Assembly (NCBI GenBank): GCA_035294225.1
Contig: DATGLH010000085.1
Span: 1 to 64,000, forward strand
From: Trebonia sp035294225
GTDB taxonomy: Bacteria; Actinomycetota; Actinomycetes; Streptosporangiales; Streptosporangiaceae
Length of the DNA stretch: 64,000 bases
Direction: 5' to 3'
This document shows positions 52,301 to 60,758 of the stretch, one piece after another (the first letter of the stretch is position 1; every line of letters begins with the position of its first letter). The notes beneath the pieces were generated by a model. It was not told the origin of the DNA. It did not search any database and saw only the letters and a list, made by a program, of their open reading frames with translations. The translations under genes were made by a program, and so were the position numbers.

Positions 52301-53379
52301 GGCTCGTGCGACAGCGACACGTAGCGCTTGCGCTCGAAGCTGGAGACCCGGACGCTGAACGTCCACACGAGCCGGCGGTACAGCCGGTGGATCAGTTGCG
52401 GGTGGAGCACGACGCCCTCGGCGAGGGATTCGAGCAGCGCCTCCTTGATCTCGCGGAACGACTCGGCCAGCCGGAGCACGATCTCGTTGACGAAGAAGCT
52501 GTCCGTGTGGTCGATGATCTCCTGCTCGGCCGCGAGGCCCTCCAGCCAGGCGACCGCCTCGCCGTAGACGCTGGCGAGGGCGACCATCGAGTTGGGACCG
52601 GGCTGCTCGCCACGCTGCATGGCTATCTCGAACGACTGCATCCCGCCCGTGAACCGGCGGGCCGGCTCGGCCAGCAGCCGCTCGACCTTCCCGGGGAGCG
52701 CCCGCGCGGCCTCAAGCTGCTCGCGGGCCTTGCGCGTCTTGGGCACATACGGATCGTCGATCAGCAGCACCACGCGCTTGTCCGGGTACTCCTGCAACGC
52801 GGCCGACAGCAGCGTGGTGCGGATCACCCGCTCCTCCTCCTGGTAGGAGGGGATGATCGTGGTCAGCGTCGGCCGGCGCGCGTCGTAATACTGATCCAGG
52901 CTGGCGCGCGTGGCCCGGTGGTGCGTGCGCGTCCGGTACATGAACCCGAGGCGGCTCAGCAGGTACGCCAGCGCGGAAACCGTCAGCAGCGTGACGATCA
53001 GCAGGTAAAGGATCTCCTCGGCCCTGGCGACCGCGCTCTCGTCCCCCGGGTGGAAGAAGTCGGCGAAGAACCAGTTGACCACGTAGGCCAGCCACGCGCT
53101 CACCGTGACGATGATGGCGAGCCGGCCTAGCGCGATCCGGCTGTCGCTGACGGGCTTGGGAACCATCGGCATCGCCCGGGTGCGCCGGTCGCTGCCTAGC
53201 TGCTTGCGCCGCCTGCCGGATGACTGCCTGGGCGGCGCCCCGGCCGGCGCGGGAGGCGGAGGCGGCGCAAGCGTGCGCATGCTGCGGCCTATCACGGCAT
53301 CCCCGAACAGGTCGGGAGTCGTCAGGTCATTTCCGAAGAACCGCCCCGCGTTCGGGACACCCGGCGCCGCCGAAGCCAT
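49336..53379 (-). CDS. GT2 synthase fused to GH18-like domain and two chitin-binding-type modules
   Basis: 1347 residues from ATG 53379 (G-rich site upstream; the open frame extends further but is spurious). Two membrane helices near residues 85-145, then a processive GT2 domain: TLTTIIPSYQEEERVIRTTL, VTLDADSVL (about 406), IEDTESTIDM (about 511), and QRRRWANGG (about 551). More helices follow to about 735, then a single anchor near 830. Residues 850-1150 resemble GH18 (IDLDIEG gives the DxDxE pattern). Two C-terminal modules (YPQWSASASYPIGYKVVEDG and YPKWSVGTPYQRGDKVLYQG) resemble CBM5/12. The topology suggests synthesis or export of an amino-sugar polymer and trimming outside the cell. Confidence 0.85.
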   Translation of the reverse strand: MASAAPGVPNAGRFFGNDLTTPDLFGDAVIGRSMRTLAPPPPPAPAGAPPRQSSGRRRKQLGSDRRTRAMPMVPKPVSDSRIALGRLAIIVTVSAWLAYVVNWFFADFFHPGDESAVARAEEILYLLIVTLLTVSALAYLLSRLGFMYRTRTHHRATRASLDQYYDARRPTLTTIIPSYQEEERVIRTTLLSAALQEYPDKRVVLLIDDPYVPKTRKAREQLEAARALPGKVERLLAEPARRFTGGMQSFEIAMQRGEQPGPNSMVALASVYGEAVAWLEGLAAEQEIIDHTDSFFVNEIVLRLAESFREIKEALLESLAEGVVLHPQLIHRLYRRLVWTFSVRVSSFERKRYVSLSHEPNKAMNLNSYIGLMGGYYREMPTVGGTALVPARPGTGLHIPNPDYVVTLDADSVLLPEYCLRLVHLLEQHEYQDMAIAQTPYSAFPGSATRLERIAGATTDLQHIVHQGLTYYDATFWVGANAVIRKKALDQIAESSYIGDWEIKQYIKDRTVIEDTESTIDMGLHGWRLYNYPERLSYSATPPDFGSLCIQRRRWANGGLLILPKLHRVSRMRKQKGNRVRFSELFLRWNYMASICWSSVSLLILLAFPFSAALISPLLGLVALPYFLAMASDLRYCGYKRLDVLRIYGFNLVLLGVNLAGTLSSIVQGITASKAPFARTPKVKDRTVVPPFLLMAPYLLIALAGYTLYRAYVHHLTENTFYAALNVALACYAVKAFIGLRNTLVDLWVHGTSLLYKSPGKRRRLSAVWRRPAEEPKPADWRTVLQADFAEPQYQPTQARPAYMPSVRTSPAPPAAPLPEGPPPRRLSVVRVLAALVILAGCSYGGYLGVKTRLLAPAAVVRQTWFAPYVDVTLTPTYQFQSSSDDPARQSVLGFVVAAPKAKCIPSWGAAYTLAAANQALAISSRIAQLQQEGEQAIVSFGGRDHTSLDVACPTAAALTSAYQSVVGAYHLTTIDLDIEGSALDNFAAEERRAQAIAGLERADPTLSVWLTLPVEPSGLQDDALSVIRSMLQNHVTLAGVNVMTMDFSSAPGPGSSMAQSAEDALNAAYGQLASLYPQYGIHLRPQQIWQRLGATVMIGQNDMRGQNFTVADARTLVGFAAANHLGRVSMWSINRDSQCGSSFPETGLLSDTCSGTAQSALEFSQIFGSLQGNAVILPSSGNVQPAVADTNPADAPYPQWSASASYPIGYKVVEDGEIYQAKWFNTGDDPAAQVQYAWQTPWELIGPVLPGDHGPVIPRLPAGTYPKWSVGTPYQRGDKVLYQGLPYQAKWANQGVSPATQSTDPSGSPWKALYSIPGEPSGAPALGVSSVTAPSSGANAAASPAP

Positions 53380-53532
53380 CGTGCTGATCCCCCCAAGCCC
53401 ACGCAATCCTTGCCGCGCATGCGCGCTTACGACAGGGTCGCGGGTATCCCCCCTGTGACCCGGCAGAAGACGTTTTACATGACGTAAAGGTTGATGAGAT
53501 AACCGGAATATCTGAAGGTGACGTATTTCATA

Positions 53533-53580
53533 CCGCCCGCGGAAGCCGCCGGCTCCTCGCGGTCCGGCTTCCGCGGGCGG
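53533..53580 (-). terminator. Terminator for the DUF6918-like gene
   Basis: Perfect 16-base stem (CCGCCCGCGGAAGCCG with its complement) around a 16-base loop, 40 bases past the stop at 53619 on the minus strand. Confidence 0.75.
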
Positions 53581-53618
53581 TGCCAGCCGAGCTGCGAAAC
53601 CCCGAGGCCGGGCCGAGG

Positions 53619-54065
53619 TCAGGCGTACTTCTGCACGAGGGCGCCGAGGTCCGGCAGCGCGGCCTCGATGTGCTTGCCCGCCCCGCCGCGCACCGTCTTG
53701 TACGCCTTGACGATCGCCGGACGCGCGGAGGCTTCCGCCATCTTGTCGGTCACCGAGAGCAGGGCCTCGGTCACCTCCTCGGGCCGCTTGGTCAGGTAGT
53801 CGCCGAAGTCCGCTCCGCCGGACGCGTTGAAGTCCGCCCAGAACGGCTGGAGCTGGTCCGCCATGTCCGGCAGCATCGCCGCGATCGTCTCCTGGTAGTA
53901 ACCGGGCGCGAACGCGGTCACTGCCTTGTAGGCAACCTTGATCCCGGTCGCGGAGATCCCTGACTTGCTGGCGAGCTGCTGGTCGACCAGCGCCTGGACG
54001 TCGGCGACTACCTGGTAGAACGTCTCGCGGCTGCTCAGCAGCATCTCCTGCAGCGTGGGGGCCAT
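53619..54065 (-). CDS. DUF6918-like small helical protein
   Basis: 148 residues from ATG 54065, with GAGGAG about 12 bases upstream; a start at 54083 is less likely. Helical throughout: MAPTLQEMLLSSRETFYQVV, then SKSGISATGIKVAYKAVTAF, with an acidic middle segment and a conserved end AYKTVRGGAGKHIEAALPDL. No membrane helix or signal peptide. It fits my recall of a conserved actinobacterial family with no assigned role. Located downstream, on the same strand but behind a terminator, of nothing related. Confidence 0.75.
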   Translation of the reverse strand: MAPTLQEMLLSSRETFYQVVADVQALVDQQLASKSGISATGIKVAYKAVTAFAPGYYQETIAAMLPDMADQLQPFWADFNASGGADFGDYLTKRPEEVTEALLSVTDKMAEASARPAIVKAYKTVRGGAGKHIEAALPDLGALVQKYA

Positions 54066-54312
54066 GTGGTTTGGTCTCCTCATTCAAGTAATCAGGCACT
54101 TTCCGGGGTTACCTTACTGAGGGAATCGGGACGTTCGAGGCCGTTTCGTGTGATGGCTGCCAACATCTCCTCACGGCGGGGAAACTCAAGGTCGGTCATT
54201 CCTGACGGACCGTGGCGCCTGCCCGGCCGCCCGCGTGCCTCCGCCAGAGCGGGCTGGCCATGTGCCAGGCTTATCGTCCGTAGTCCGTCATGGTATTTGC
54301 GGAGGGTTCCGA

Positions 54313-55041
54313 ATGCTGGGCAGGGATCACGCGCTGAGCGGAGCGCTCGTGTTCGCGGCGCTAGGACCGTCGCTGCACGTGACCGGCTCGCACCTGGCCG
54401 CCGGGGTGGTGATTGCCGCCGGGGCCGGAGTGCTGCCTGACATCGACCATCCGGACAGCACGATCGCCCGGTCGTTCGGCTTCCTGACCGAGGCGTTCGC
54501 CTGGATCGTGGCGCGGATCTCCGGCGGCCACCGGCACGGCACGCACAGCCTGGCCGGCATCGCCGTGTTCACGGCGGGCGCACTCGCCGCGGGCTCGTTC
54601 CAGCTCTCCGGGCCGCGGCTGACCGGCCACACGGCCTTTTCCTGGCATATGGTCCCCGCCGGGCTCTACCTCGCGCTGCTGTACTCGGCCGCGTTCCGCG
54701 CGCTGCGCATCGGCGGCCACCACGGCGACCTGCTGGGCATCGGCGGCGCGGTCATCACGTGCTACGCGCGCTGGGATCTCACCCTGATCCCCCTGGGACA
54801 CTGGCACGTGCCGCTGCTGGCACTGGCCATCGGCCTGGGCTGCGCGGCGCACATCGCCGGCGACGAGCTGACCCATGGCGGCTGCCCGCTCCTCTGGCCG
54901 TTCAGCGAGCACGAGTTCCACCTCCTCCCGCGGCCGCTGCAGATCACCACGGCCAGGCTCGGCGAGAACTGGATCATCTTCCCGCTGCTCACCGGCGCGC
55001 TCGTGCTCGCGGTCTGGCACGCCACCGGCCATCCGCTATAG
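54313..55041 (+). CDS. Membrane-bound metal-dependent hydrolase (YdjM/DUF457 type)
   Basis: 242 residues from ATG 54313, with GGAGGG at 54301-54306. LGRDHALSGALVFAALGPSL, then GAGVLPDIDHPDSTIARSFG and ISGGHRHGTHSLAGIAVF contain the conserved Asp/His clusters of this family; five or six membrane helices. E. coli YdjM is LexA-regulated, but no LexA box is evident here. Function of the family is not known. A convergent gene follows at 55047. Confidence 0.82.
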   Translation: MLGRDHALSGALVFAALGPSLHVTGSHLAAGVVIAAGAGVLPDIDHPDSTIARSFGFLTEAFAWIVARISGGHRHGTHSLAGIAVFTAGALAAGSFQLSGPRLTGHTAFSWHMVPAGLYLALLYSAAFRALRIGGHHGDLLGIGGAVITCYARWDLTLIPLGHWHVPLLALAIGLGCAAHIAGDELTHGGCPLLWPFSEHEFHLLPRPLQITTARLGENWIIFPLLTGALVLAVWHATGHPL

Positions 55042-55046
55042 CTCGC

Positions 55047-56087
55047 TCATTTCCCGGCAGGTCGCGGCCGGCCCGCCATCCTGACCTGGTCGCTCAGCGG
55101 CTTGCCGCCGCCCTGTGCCGCACGAGAGCCCGGCAGGGGGCGAAGACGCCGGTAGACCTTGCGGGCCACCGCCTCCGCCCTGCTGACCCAGACGGCGCCG
55201 CCTGCCACCAGGTACGAATCGTTGGCCAGCTCGAACTTGTAGGTGTCCTGGCCCGCGCCCAGGTCGATCTGGCTGATGCCACGTTCCCCGGCGGCCTGCG
55301 CCAGGGGATGCCACAGCATCTGGCCGGGCGCGAAGCGGCTCAGCGCCGGGTCATAAGCCATGAACCAGCCGGCCAGGGAACCTGGCCCGAGCAGACCGAG
55401 GTGGACCGCGGCCGGCCGTGCCCCGGCGAACAGCACGCTGACGATCCCACGGCAGTCATCGCCGTCCGATGCGGCCAGTTCCCCGACGATGCCGCGGGCC
55501 GTCGGGTCGCTGAACAGCCGGTGCGTTCCGTGGTACTTGTGGGACTTCCACTCGATCAGCCGGTCGATCTGGCCGGGCCGGGTGCTATTCCACTCCAGCG
55601 AGACGGCGCCGAACTGCCGTTCCAGCGCGCGGCGAGCCTTTCTACGCTCGCTGATGTGGGACAGGTCGCCCTTGGTGAGGTCGATCACCGGGCATGGGAC
55701 CGTCGTTCCCTCGTAGTGAAAGGGCGCGAAGGAACGCTGGGCGACGGGAACGCTGTCAAAGCGCCAGCCCCGCAGGCGCGCCCGCTTGACCACCCATTTC
55801 GGATCTACCGGCAGGCCGGAGCCGATGAAGCCCTGCAAATTATTCATCGGATAGCCGATTGGCATACCCACGCCATAGGCATGCAGCTCGAAAGGAAAGA
55901 ATGCCGCTATCTGGCCGTGCTCCTCCACGACGGCTACCCGGGCATTGGGCCTGAACCGGCCAACGGCCCGGGCATAGGTAAGCGACATAAAAGGATTAAG
56001 TCCCGCCGGCGTCGCATGCTGGAAGCTCCGCCACAGCGCCGCCTCGCCAGCTCCCAGGTCACCTGGCCGCACAACCGTCACGCGCAT
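55047..56087 (-). CDS. FemAB/CelD-type GNAT acyltransferase
   Basis: 346 residues. GNAT-like double fold: NPFMSLTYARAVGRFRPNAR, FFPFELHAYGVGMPIGYPMN, then ARRALERQFGAVSLEWNSTR and the C-terminal GERGISQIDLGAGQDTYKFE. This arrangement is characteristic of BcsL/CelD-like proteins that act in cellulose or exopolysaccharide synthesis, transferring an acyl or aminoacyl group. No signal peptide. It is close to glycosyltransferase and polysaccharide hydrolase genes, which supports the envelope role. Confidence 0.82.
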   Translation of the reverse strand: MRVTVVRPGDLGAGEAALWRSFQHATPAGLNPFMSLTYARAVGRFRPNARVAVVEEHGQIAAFFPFELHAYGVGMPIGYPMNNLQGFIGSGLPVDPKWVVKRARLRGWRFDSVPVAQRSFAPFHYEGTTVPCPVIDLTKGDLSHISERRKARRALERQFGAVSLEWNSTRPGQIDRLIEWKSHKYHGTHRLFSDPTARGIVGELAASDGDDCRGIVSVLFAGARPAAVHLGLLGPGSLAGWFMAYDPALSRFAPGQMLWHPLAQAAGERGISQIDLGAGQDTYKFELANDSYLVAGGAVWVSRAEAVARKVYRRLRPLPGSRAAQGGGKPLSDQVRMAGRPRPAGK

Positions 56088-57200
56088 CCTTAGCTCTTCC
56101 TTCCGCCAGCGCCTTCTGGTCTCGGCCCAGCCCGCGTGCTGGATCGCCCCCCATGCTGCGCCAGGGCGCGTGTTGCCCGTGCCTGCGCCGCCGCCGTCGG
56201 CGCCGCGCCCGGCAGGGCTCCGGATAGACCGGCTATCAAGGAATCCTACGTATTCGGACGTGCCAAGTTAGTAAGATCCAGAGAATCTTCAGCACTGTGA
56301 GAAACCTGGGAATTCACTGGGCGTTCACTGAGCCGGACCCGCTCCGGCACCGCGCTCCGCACCGCGCTCCGGCATCGCGCTCCGGCATCGCGCTCCGGCA
56401 CTGGCGCGCCCGCCCCAGGGCGGTCAGGGCGCCCGCTCCGGCGCGCCCGCCCAGGGCGGTCAGGGCGCCCCCGCCTGGCCTCCGCCGTGGAGCAGGACGG
56501 CCGGCGGCAGGCCGGTCAACCGAGATCAAGCGGCAGCCCGGTCAACCGAGATCAAGGCGCCGTCGGGACGGCGCAGGCGTGCCCGGCCTTCCTCGCGTCC
56601 CGTGCCGTCCTGCGCGGCTTCGGACGCAGATCCCGCCCGACCGCCTCACCGGCCCGGAGCACCTGCCATGCCCCGGCAGGCGCACCGCATCCCCGCAGGC
56701 GCACCGCATCCCGGCAGGCACGCCGCGCCGTCACCAGGCCGCGGCGGCCCCGCCGTACCCCGGACGAAACCGGCTCACCGCGCATGTCTTCCGCGCCCAG
56801 GCGCACCCGAGCCTTCCACGCCCAGGCACATCCAGGCCGGCCGGAGCCCGGCCGACCGCTTTTTCTGGGGCGATGGGCCACAGCCCCAGAAAGAGTGGGG
56901 CGATGGGCCACAGCCCCAGAGGCCCCGGCGCCGCCGCGCCGCCGCCGCGCCGCCGGAAACGGACATGAAGGTATAAATGATGTGATCTGCTCGGGCTGTG
57001 TAGCGTCGCCCCGCCCGCGGCACACCCGAAGTTGACAACAAACGCAGCCAAGAGGACAGAACCCCTACGAGAGGGCCGGAGACGGCTCATTCAACGACGG
57101 CCAGGTGACGGTATCGGCGCCGGGACGGGGCAGGCAGCAGCCGACGGCTTGCCGGGCCGCTGGAGGCACGGCGGTCAATGCCGGCTGCCAGCCGCGGGCA
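56088..57200. other. Repeat-rich gene-free spacer
   Basis: No supported gene in 1.1 kb. It holds a 13-base unit GCTCCGGCAYCGC about four times near 56341-56391; a 26-base tandem pair at 56505-56530 and 56531-56556 with one mismatch; and a 25-base sequence at 56866-56890 and 56896-56920. The last contains an inverted repeat CTGGGGC/GCCCCAG in the first copy. Proline/arginine-rich frames on both strands look like noise. Confidence 0.65.
56866..56920. repeat. Direct repeat with internal hairpin (TGGGGCGATGGGCCACAGCC)
   Basis: Two identical 25-base copies 30 bases apart, each able to form a 6-7 base stem (TGGGGC with GCCCCA). Each looks like a small structured element; roles could include termination or protein binding. 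Confidence 0.7.
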
Positions 57201-58088
57201 TTACGAAGGGCGCCGCTCCTGGAGCTGCGGGAAAGCCGCCTTTTCCGAATCGAACAGGGCGCGCTCCAAGATCTCGGGGTTCTCGTCGGGAGATAGTCCC
57301 GGCACCTCGCGAGGCTTCTGCGCGTACCCCAGCTCCGAACCCAAGTACGCGTCCGCGGCTAGCGGCAGCCCCACGCCTGATCCCACGAAACCAGGCGCAT
57401 CCTCGTTCAGCTCTCGCCGCCACCACGTCTGATCGAAGTAGACAGCGACGAGCGGCAGGTTCCTAGCCTCATGAGTGTATATCCTGCACCCGGGCTGGAG
57501 GTTCGGCCACAGCCCCTTAAGGCATGGCTTCAGGGAGTCGATGAGGTCTACGTCAAGGAACGCCATTACGACCGGCTCGCTGACATCCGACATCGTTTTG
57601 TCATAATAGCCAGCACGGAATTCGCACACACTGATGTCGCCGAACCTGGAGACGTTTCTCTCTACGACTTCCCTGGCCGCCGCGAACCTCCCCTTGTAAT
57701 AGATGTCAGTATGCCCTAGGTGGACCGAATGATGCCAGCGATCGTATTCTTTCGGTTCCGGCAAGCCTTCGAATGAATCAAAGACGATCAGCTTGCGGCC
57801 GGTCATGGCGCACACCAGTGATAGATTTATCGTGCTGCCGCCGACATAACACCCGCATTCTACGACGCTACCTTCGGTGGCTCGCGGAACGCGCAGTACG
57901 CCCGCGGCGAGTTCCATGTGCTCACGGAAGTCGCTCAGCGTCTCGACCTTCCGGGTGTTCATATAGAACCGGCAAAGCAAGCCGAACTTGGCCCGGAACC
58001 CGACTCCATACTCGCCTCCGATCTCCTTCGATGTCAGAAAGATTCGGATCGCGGGCAGCGAGCGGAGCAGCGAAGATACCATCCGCAT
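57201..58088 (-). CDS. TylF/MycF-family O-methyltransferase
   Basis: 295 residues from ATG 58088; a TTG at 58097 and another ATG at 58082 are possible. SAM motif VVECGCYVGGSTINLSLVCA, then RKLIVFDSFEGLPEPKEYDR, with metal-binding residues in VMAFLDVDLIDSLKPCLKGL. TylF-family enzymes methylate sugars of macrolides and other glycans. It is AT-richer than the flanking genes, suggesting transfer. It probably methylates a sugar of the polysaccharide encoded nearby. Confidence 0.88.
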   Translation of the reverse strand: MRMVSSLLRSLPAIRIFLTSKEIGGEYGVGFRAKFGLLCRFYMNTRKVETLSDFREHMELAAGVLRVPRATEGSVVECGCYVGGSTINLSLVCAMTGRKLIVFDSFEGLPEPKEYDRWHHSVHLGHTDIYYKGRFAAAREVVERNVSRFGDISVCEFRAGYYDKTMSDVSEPVVMAFLDVDLIDSLKPCLKGLWPNLQPGCRIYTHEARNLPLVAVYFDQTWWRRELNEDAPGFVGSGVGLPLAADAYLGSELGYAQKPREVPGLSPDENPEILERALFDSEKAAFPQLQERRPS

Positions 58089-58097
58089 GCGTTTCAA

Positions 58098-58414
58098 TTA
58101 GCCACTTCCCTTGCCGCGACGACCGGGCCATCCCTTACGCGGGGCGCCGAGTCTAGCACCTCCCGCCCTCCGGTATGCGCCTGTTAGGCAGAACGCAAGG
58201 ATTGACCCAGCGTGCGCACGTACCCGGACATGTTCACGTTAGCCAGATACGGAGAATCGGCGGCGCCGTGGCCAACCTGGGGACTTGCCGAGCGCTCACT
58301 TTGCCGGGCGCAGCCCGGCGCCCCGCATGGGCAGAGAGGCTGCTACCGCGAGCACCTGGCCCGTGTGCTGGTCCGGCAGCGCCCCGCATGGGCAGGGAGG
58401 CTGCGGCCGCACGC
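58098..58414. repeat. Spacer with 26-base direct repeat
   Basis: GCGCCCCGCATGGGCAG[A/G]GAGGCTGC lies at 58318-58343 and 58379-58404 (period 61). The second copy ends 11 bases before the GH26-like stop. No gene is visible here. Confidence 0.6.
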
Positions 58415-59287
58415 CTACCCGCGGTAGGGTTCGCCGTACTTCTCCGCGGCCGCGCGGAAAGCCGCCAAGGCGTCCGGGTCATCCAGCCGCCAGTCGCGGT
58501 TGCCCGGCAGGTTGAACCACACCACGCCAGCCAGGCGGGCGGCGACCGCGCCCGCGAATAGGTCAGCGATCTTTGCCGCCTTTCCCGCCGCGGGCGCTGC
58601 TCCGGTCTCTGAGATCAGCACCGGTTCGTGTCCTAGCTTGCGAACAGACCTGATTACCGGCCCGAAAAGGTTCGCGAAATTCTGGGATGCGCCATAGTAG
58701 TAGCCGTCGATCCCGATCAGCCTGACCCACGCGGCGCCGGGCCACCACGGCGCGGGGCTGCTCATCTGCCAGCCGGCCATCATGACGTTCACCGTCCACA
58801 TCCACGTCACGTTTGCGGCTCCGGCCGAGCGGAACACGGCCACGACATGCCGCCAAGCGGCAATGTAGACGGCCGGGGAGACGTGTGTGTATCCCCATGA
58901 GTACCATGGGCCGTTCATCTCCGGTGCGAATCCTAGGATCACCGGCCGGCGATATGCGGCAACCGACTTCGCATAGGAGCGGAACCATCCGTCGTATTGC
59001 CCGGCTGCGACAGCCGCAAGGGACACATGGCGCGGCTCAATCTGGATGAGCGGCTCCGCACTGCCCGCGAACGCTGCGTCGAACGATTCGTACAAGTGTG
59101 TGTAGTGTTCGAGTATGTCCGGCCGGATGCCGGTCGACGCGGTGAACGCCGCCGCGTTGGACGCGGCGGCGCCGATGAGCAGATGACCGGGCGGCACAAA
59201 GATGCGTCTCGCGGCCGGCTGCCTGGCCGCGTGGGCTGAACAGGCTGCCAGGAGCACGCACCACATCGCAAGTATGACCCGTTTCAC
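58415..59287 (-). CDS. GH26-like (mannanase-type) lipoprotein
   Basis: 290 residues from GTG 59287, overlapping the GT2 stop as GTGA. A signal peptide MKRVILAMWCVLLAACSAHA has lipobox LAAC (Cys15). GH26 features: FAPEMNGPWYSWGYTHVSPA (acid/base Glu) and EPVLISETGAAPAAGKAAKI (nucleophile Glu); the WTVNVM region follows the substrate groove. Likely anchored outside the cell and cleaving a beta-linked polymer, possibly the product of the preceding synthase, as seen with alginate, cellulose and Pel gene clusters (inference). Confidence 0.85.
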   Translation of the reverse strand: MKRVILAMWCVLLAACSAHAARQPAARRIFVPPGHLLIGAAASNAAAFTASTGIRPDILEHYTHLYESFDAAFAGSAEPLIQIEPRHVSLAAVAAGQYDGWFRSYAKSVAAYRRPVILGFAPEMNGPWYSWGYTHVSPAVYIAAWRHVVAVFRSAGAANVTWMWTVNVMMAGWQMSSPAPWWPGAAWVRLIGIDGYYYGASQNFANLFGPVIRSVRKLGHEPVLISETGAAPAAGKAAKIADLFAGAVAARLAGVVWFNLPGNRDWRLDDPDALAAFRAAAEKYGEPYRG

Positions 59288-60588
59288 CGGGCCTCCATGG
59301 TGACCTCGATGTCCTGCCGGGTACCCCAGCCCGTTTTCCAGGCTGTGAGCGCCCCGTACCAGCGCCAGGCCCGCAGGGCGGTATACGACCAGAGGACCGC
59401 CAGCGGCGCCAGCAGCCACGTCAGCACGCGGGACCAGAAGGGCTCGTCGCTACGCGACACCGTCAGGTAGGGCAGCGCCGTTGCGTAGCCAAGCAGCACG
59501 GGCACGATGAGGTAGGAAAGCCGGAACTCCCCCTCGAACGGGTCAACGACGTACAAGTCGACGAACGCCCACATCGCCACGGCCGTCAGCATCCAGCCGA
59601 GCAAGTGCCACCAGTAGGCGTACGAGCGTAGTGGCAGGTACCGGAATCGCCACCAGGATCGGATGAACGATCCGCGCATCCACCGCAGGTACTGACGCGC
59701 GTGGTGCGACAGCCGTTCCGGCATCGCCGCGAACACGAATGCGGTGGACTGCTGCATGGTGCGGCCGCGCAGGTATGCGAGCAGCGTCAGCAGCGAATCG
59801 TCGGAGAACCCGACCGGCCGACCGAAAAACGTCTCCCCGAGATAGACGGGAAGGGCTTCGCGGACCGCGTCCGCCCGGTACGCGGCCAGGGCCCCGGAGT
59901 TGACCAGTACCGAGCCCATCACCGACAGTCCAGCGCGGTTCGTGAGCTGGGCCGGCAGGTAGAGCAGGTCGAGTATCCGGGCGAGGACGGTTCCCCGGTT
60001 GTTGGCCGCCAGTACGATGCCTGCGACCGACTGCACCGTCCGGTCGGCGAAAGGGGCCAGCAACTCCTCCATCGCGCGAGGGTCGAGGATGCCGTCGGAG
60101 TCGATTGTTATGTACACATCCGCATCGGGGGTGCCCCTGACCGCGACTGCGTGGGCATGCCGCTTGCCCCCATTTGGGGTGCGGACCCAGGTCACCTTGA
60201 CGCCGACGGCAGCGGCCTGGGCCTGGAACTCCCGCCGGACTTGGGAATAGTCAGCCTTGTCGGAGCCGTCGTCGACGACGAACACATGGTCCGGCAGACG
60301 GGTTTGAGCCAGCATGGACAGCAAACTGCGGCGCAGGATCCCCGGATCCTCGTTGTAGCAGGGGACCGCGACGACTGTCCTTAGCGCAGCGATCGCGTGC
60401 CGGGCGGCTGTCCGGCGCGGCCGGTCCACCGCGTAGAGGACCGCCTGCCAGATCAGGACCGCGAACGTTACGAGGTACAGCGCACCGAGAGTGGTGCCCC
60501 CGCCGCCGAAGATCGCCCTCCCGCTCAGGGCGTGTTCATAGCCCCATGCGGTGGCCGCCGCGAGCAGCACGGAGACGGCGCAGGCCAC
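59284..60588 (-). CDS. Processive GT2 polysaccharide synthase (hyaluronan/chitin-synthase type)
   Basis: 434 residues from GTG 60588; a much longer frame to 60939 has an unusual N-terminus that overlaps a small ORF with a better ribosome site, so I prefer the shorter form. Two N-terminal helices, then AALRTVVAVPCYNEDPGILR, VFVVDDGSDKADYSQV, TIDSDGILDPRAM (acidic pair), FSDDSLLTLL (catalytic Asp) and RQYLRWMRGSF (the Q/RxxRW motif). Several membrane helices follow. It should polymerise UDP-sugars on the inner face and extrude the chain. Overlaps the GH26-like gene. Confidence 0.85.
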   Translation of the reverse strand: MACAVSVLLAAATAWGYEHALSGRAIFGGGGTTLGALYLVTFAVLIWQAVLYAVDRPRRTAARHAIAALRTVVAVPCYNEDPGILRRSLLSMLAQTRLPDHVFVVDDGSDKADYSQVRREFQAQAAAVGVKVTWVRTPNGGKRHAHAVAVRGTPDADVYITIDSDGILDPRAMEELLAPFADRTVQSVAGIVLAANNRGTVLARILDLLYLPAQLTNRAGLSVMGSVLVNSGALAAYRADAVREALPVYLGETFFGRPVGFSDDSLLTLLAYLRGRTMQQSTAFVFAAMPERLSHHARQYLRWMRGSFIRSWWRFRYLPLRSYAYWWHLLGWMLTAVAMWAFVDLYVVDPFEGEFRLSYLIVPVLLGYATALPYLTVSRSDEPFWSRVLTWLLAPLAVLWSYTALRAWRWYGALTAWKTGWGTRQDIEVTMEAR

Positions 60589-60620
60589 GGCCGGCCGGGA
60601 ACGCCATGCCGCGAGTGCCG

Positions 60621-60758
60621 TTACGGCATCGTGGCAGACTTCCCGCGGCGCCAGGACAGGCGGATCACCAGCGCGAAGAGCACCACCGGGCCCGCTGCTA
60701 TGCCAGGCGGCACGAGAAGGCTCAGGAAGTGCACCAGGATATGCATCGGGATATGCAT
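60621..60758 (-). CDS. Small single-pass membrane protein candidate (45 residues)
   Basis: ATG 60758 has AAGAGG seven bases upstream. Sequence begins MHIPMHILVHFLSLLVPPGI and runs into AAGPVVLFALVIRLSWRRGK, giving one or two short helices followed by basic residues, and a TAA stop. It lies just upstream of the GT2 start and could be translated with it. A short repeat GATGCATATCC makes the N-terminal MHIP/MHIL pair. Unknown family; may be spurious, though small accessory proteins are common for GT2 synthases. Confidence 0.5.
   Translation of the reverse strand: MHIPMHILVHFLSLLVPPGIAAGPVVLFALVIRLSWRRGKSATMP

Noticed and set aside
53380..54099. N-terminal extension of the GT2-GH18 protein
   Set aside because: The frame crosses the DUF6918-like gene and a strong terminator; the ATG at 53379 starts the recognisable protein.
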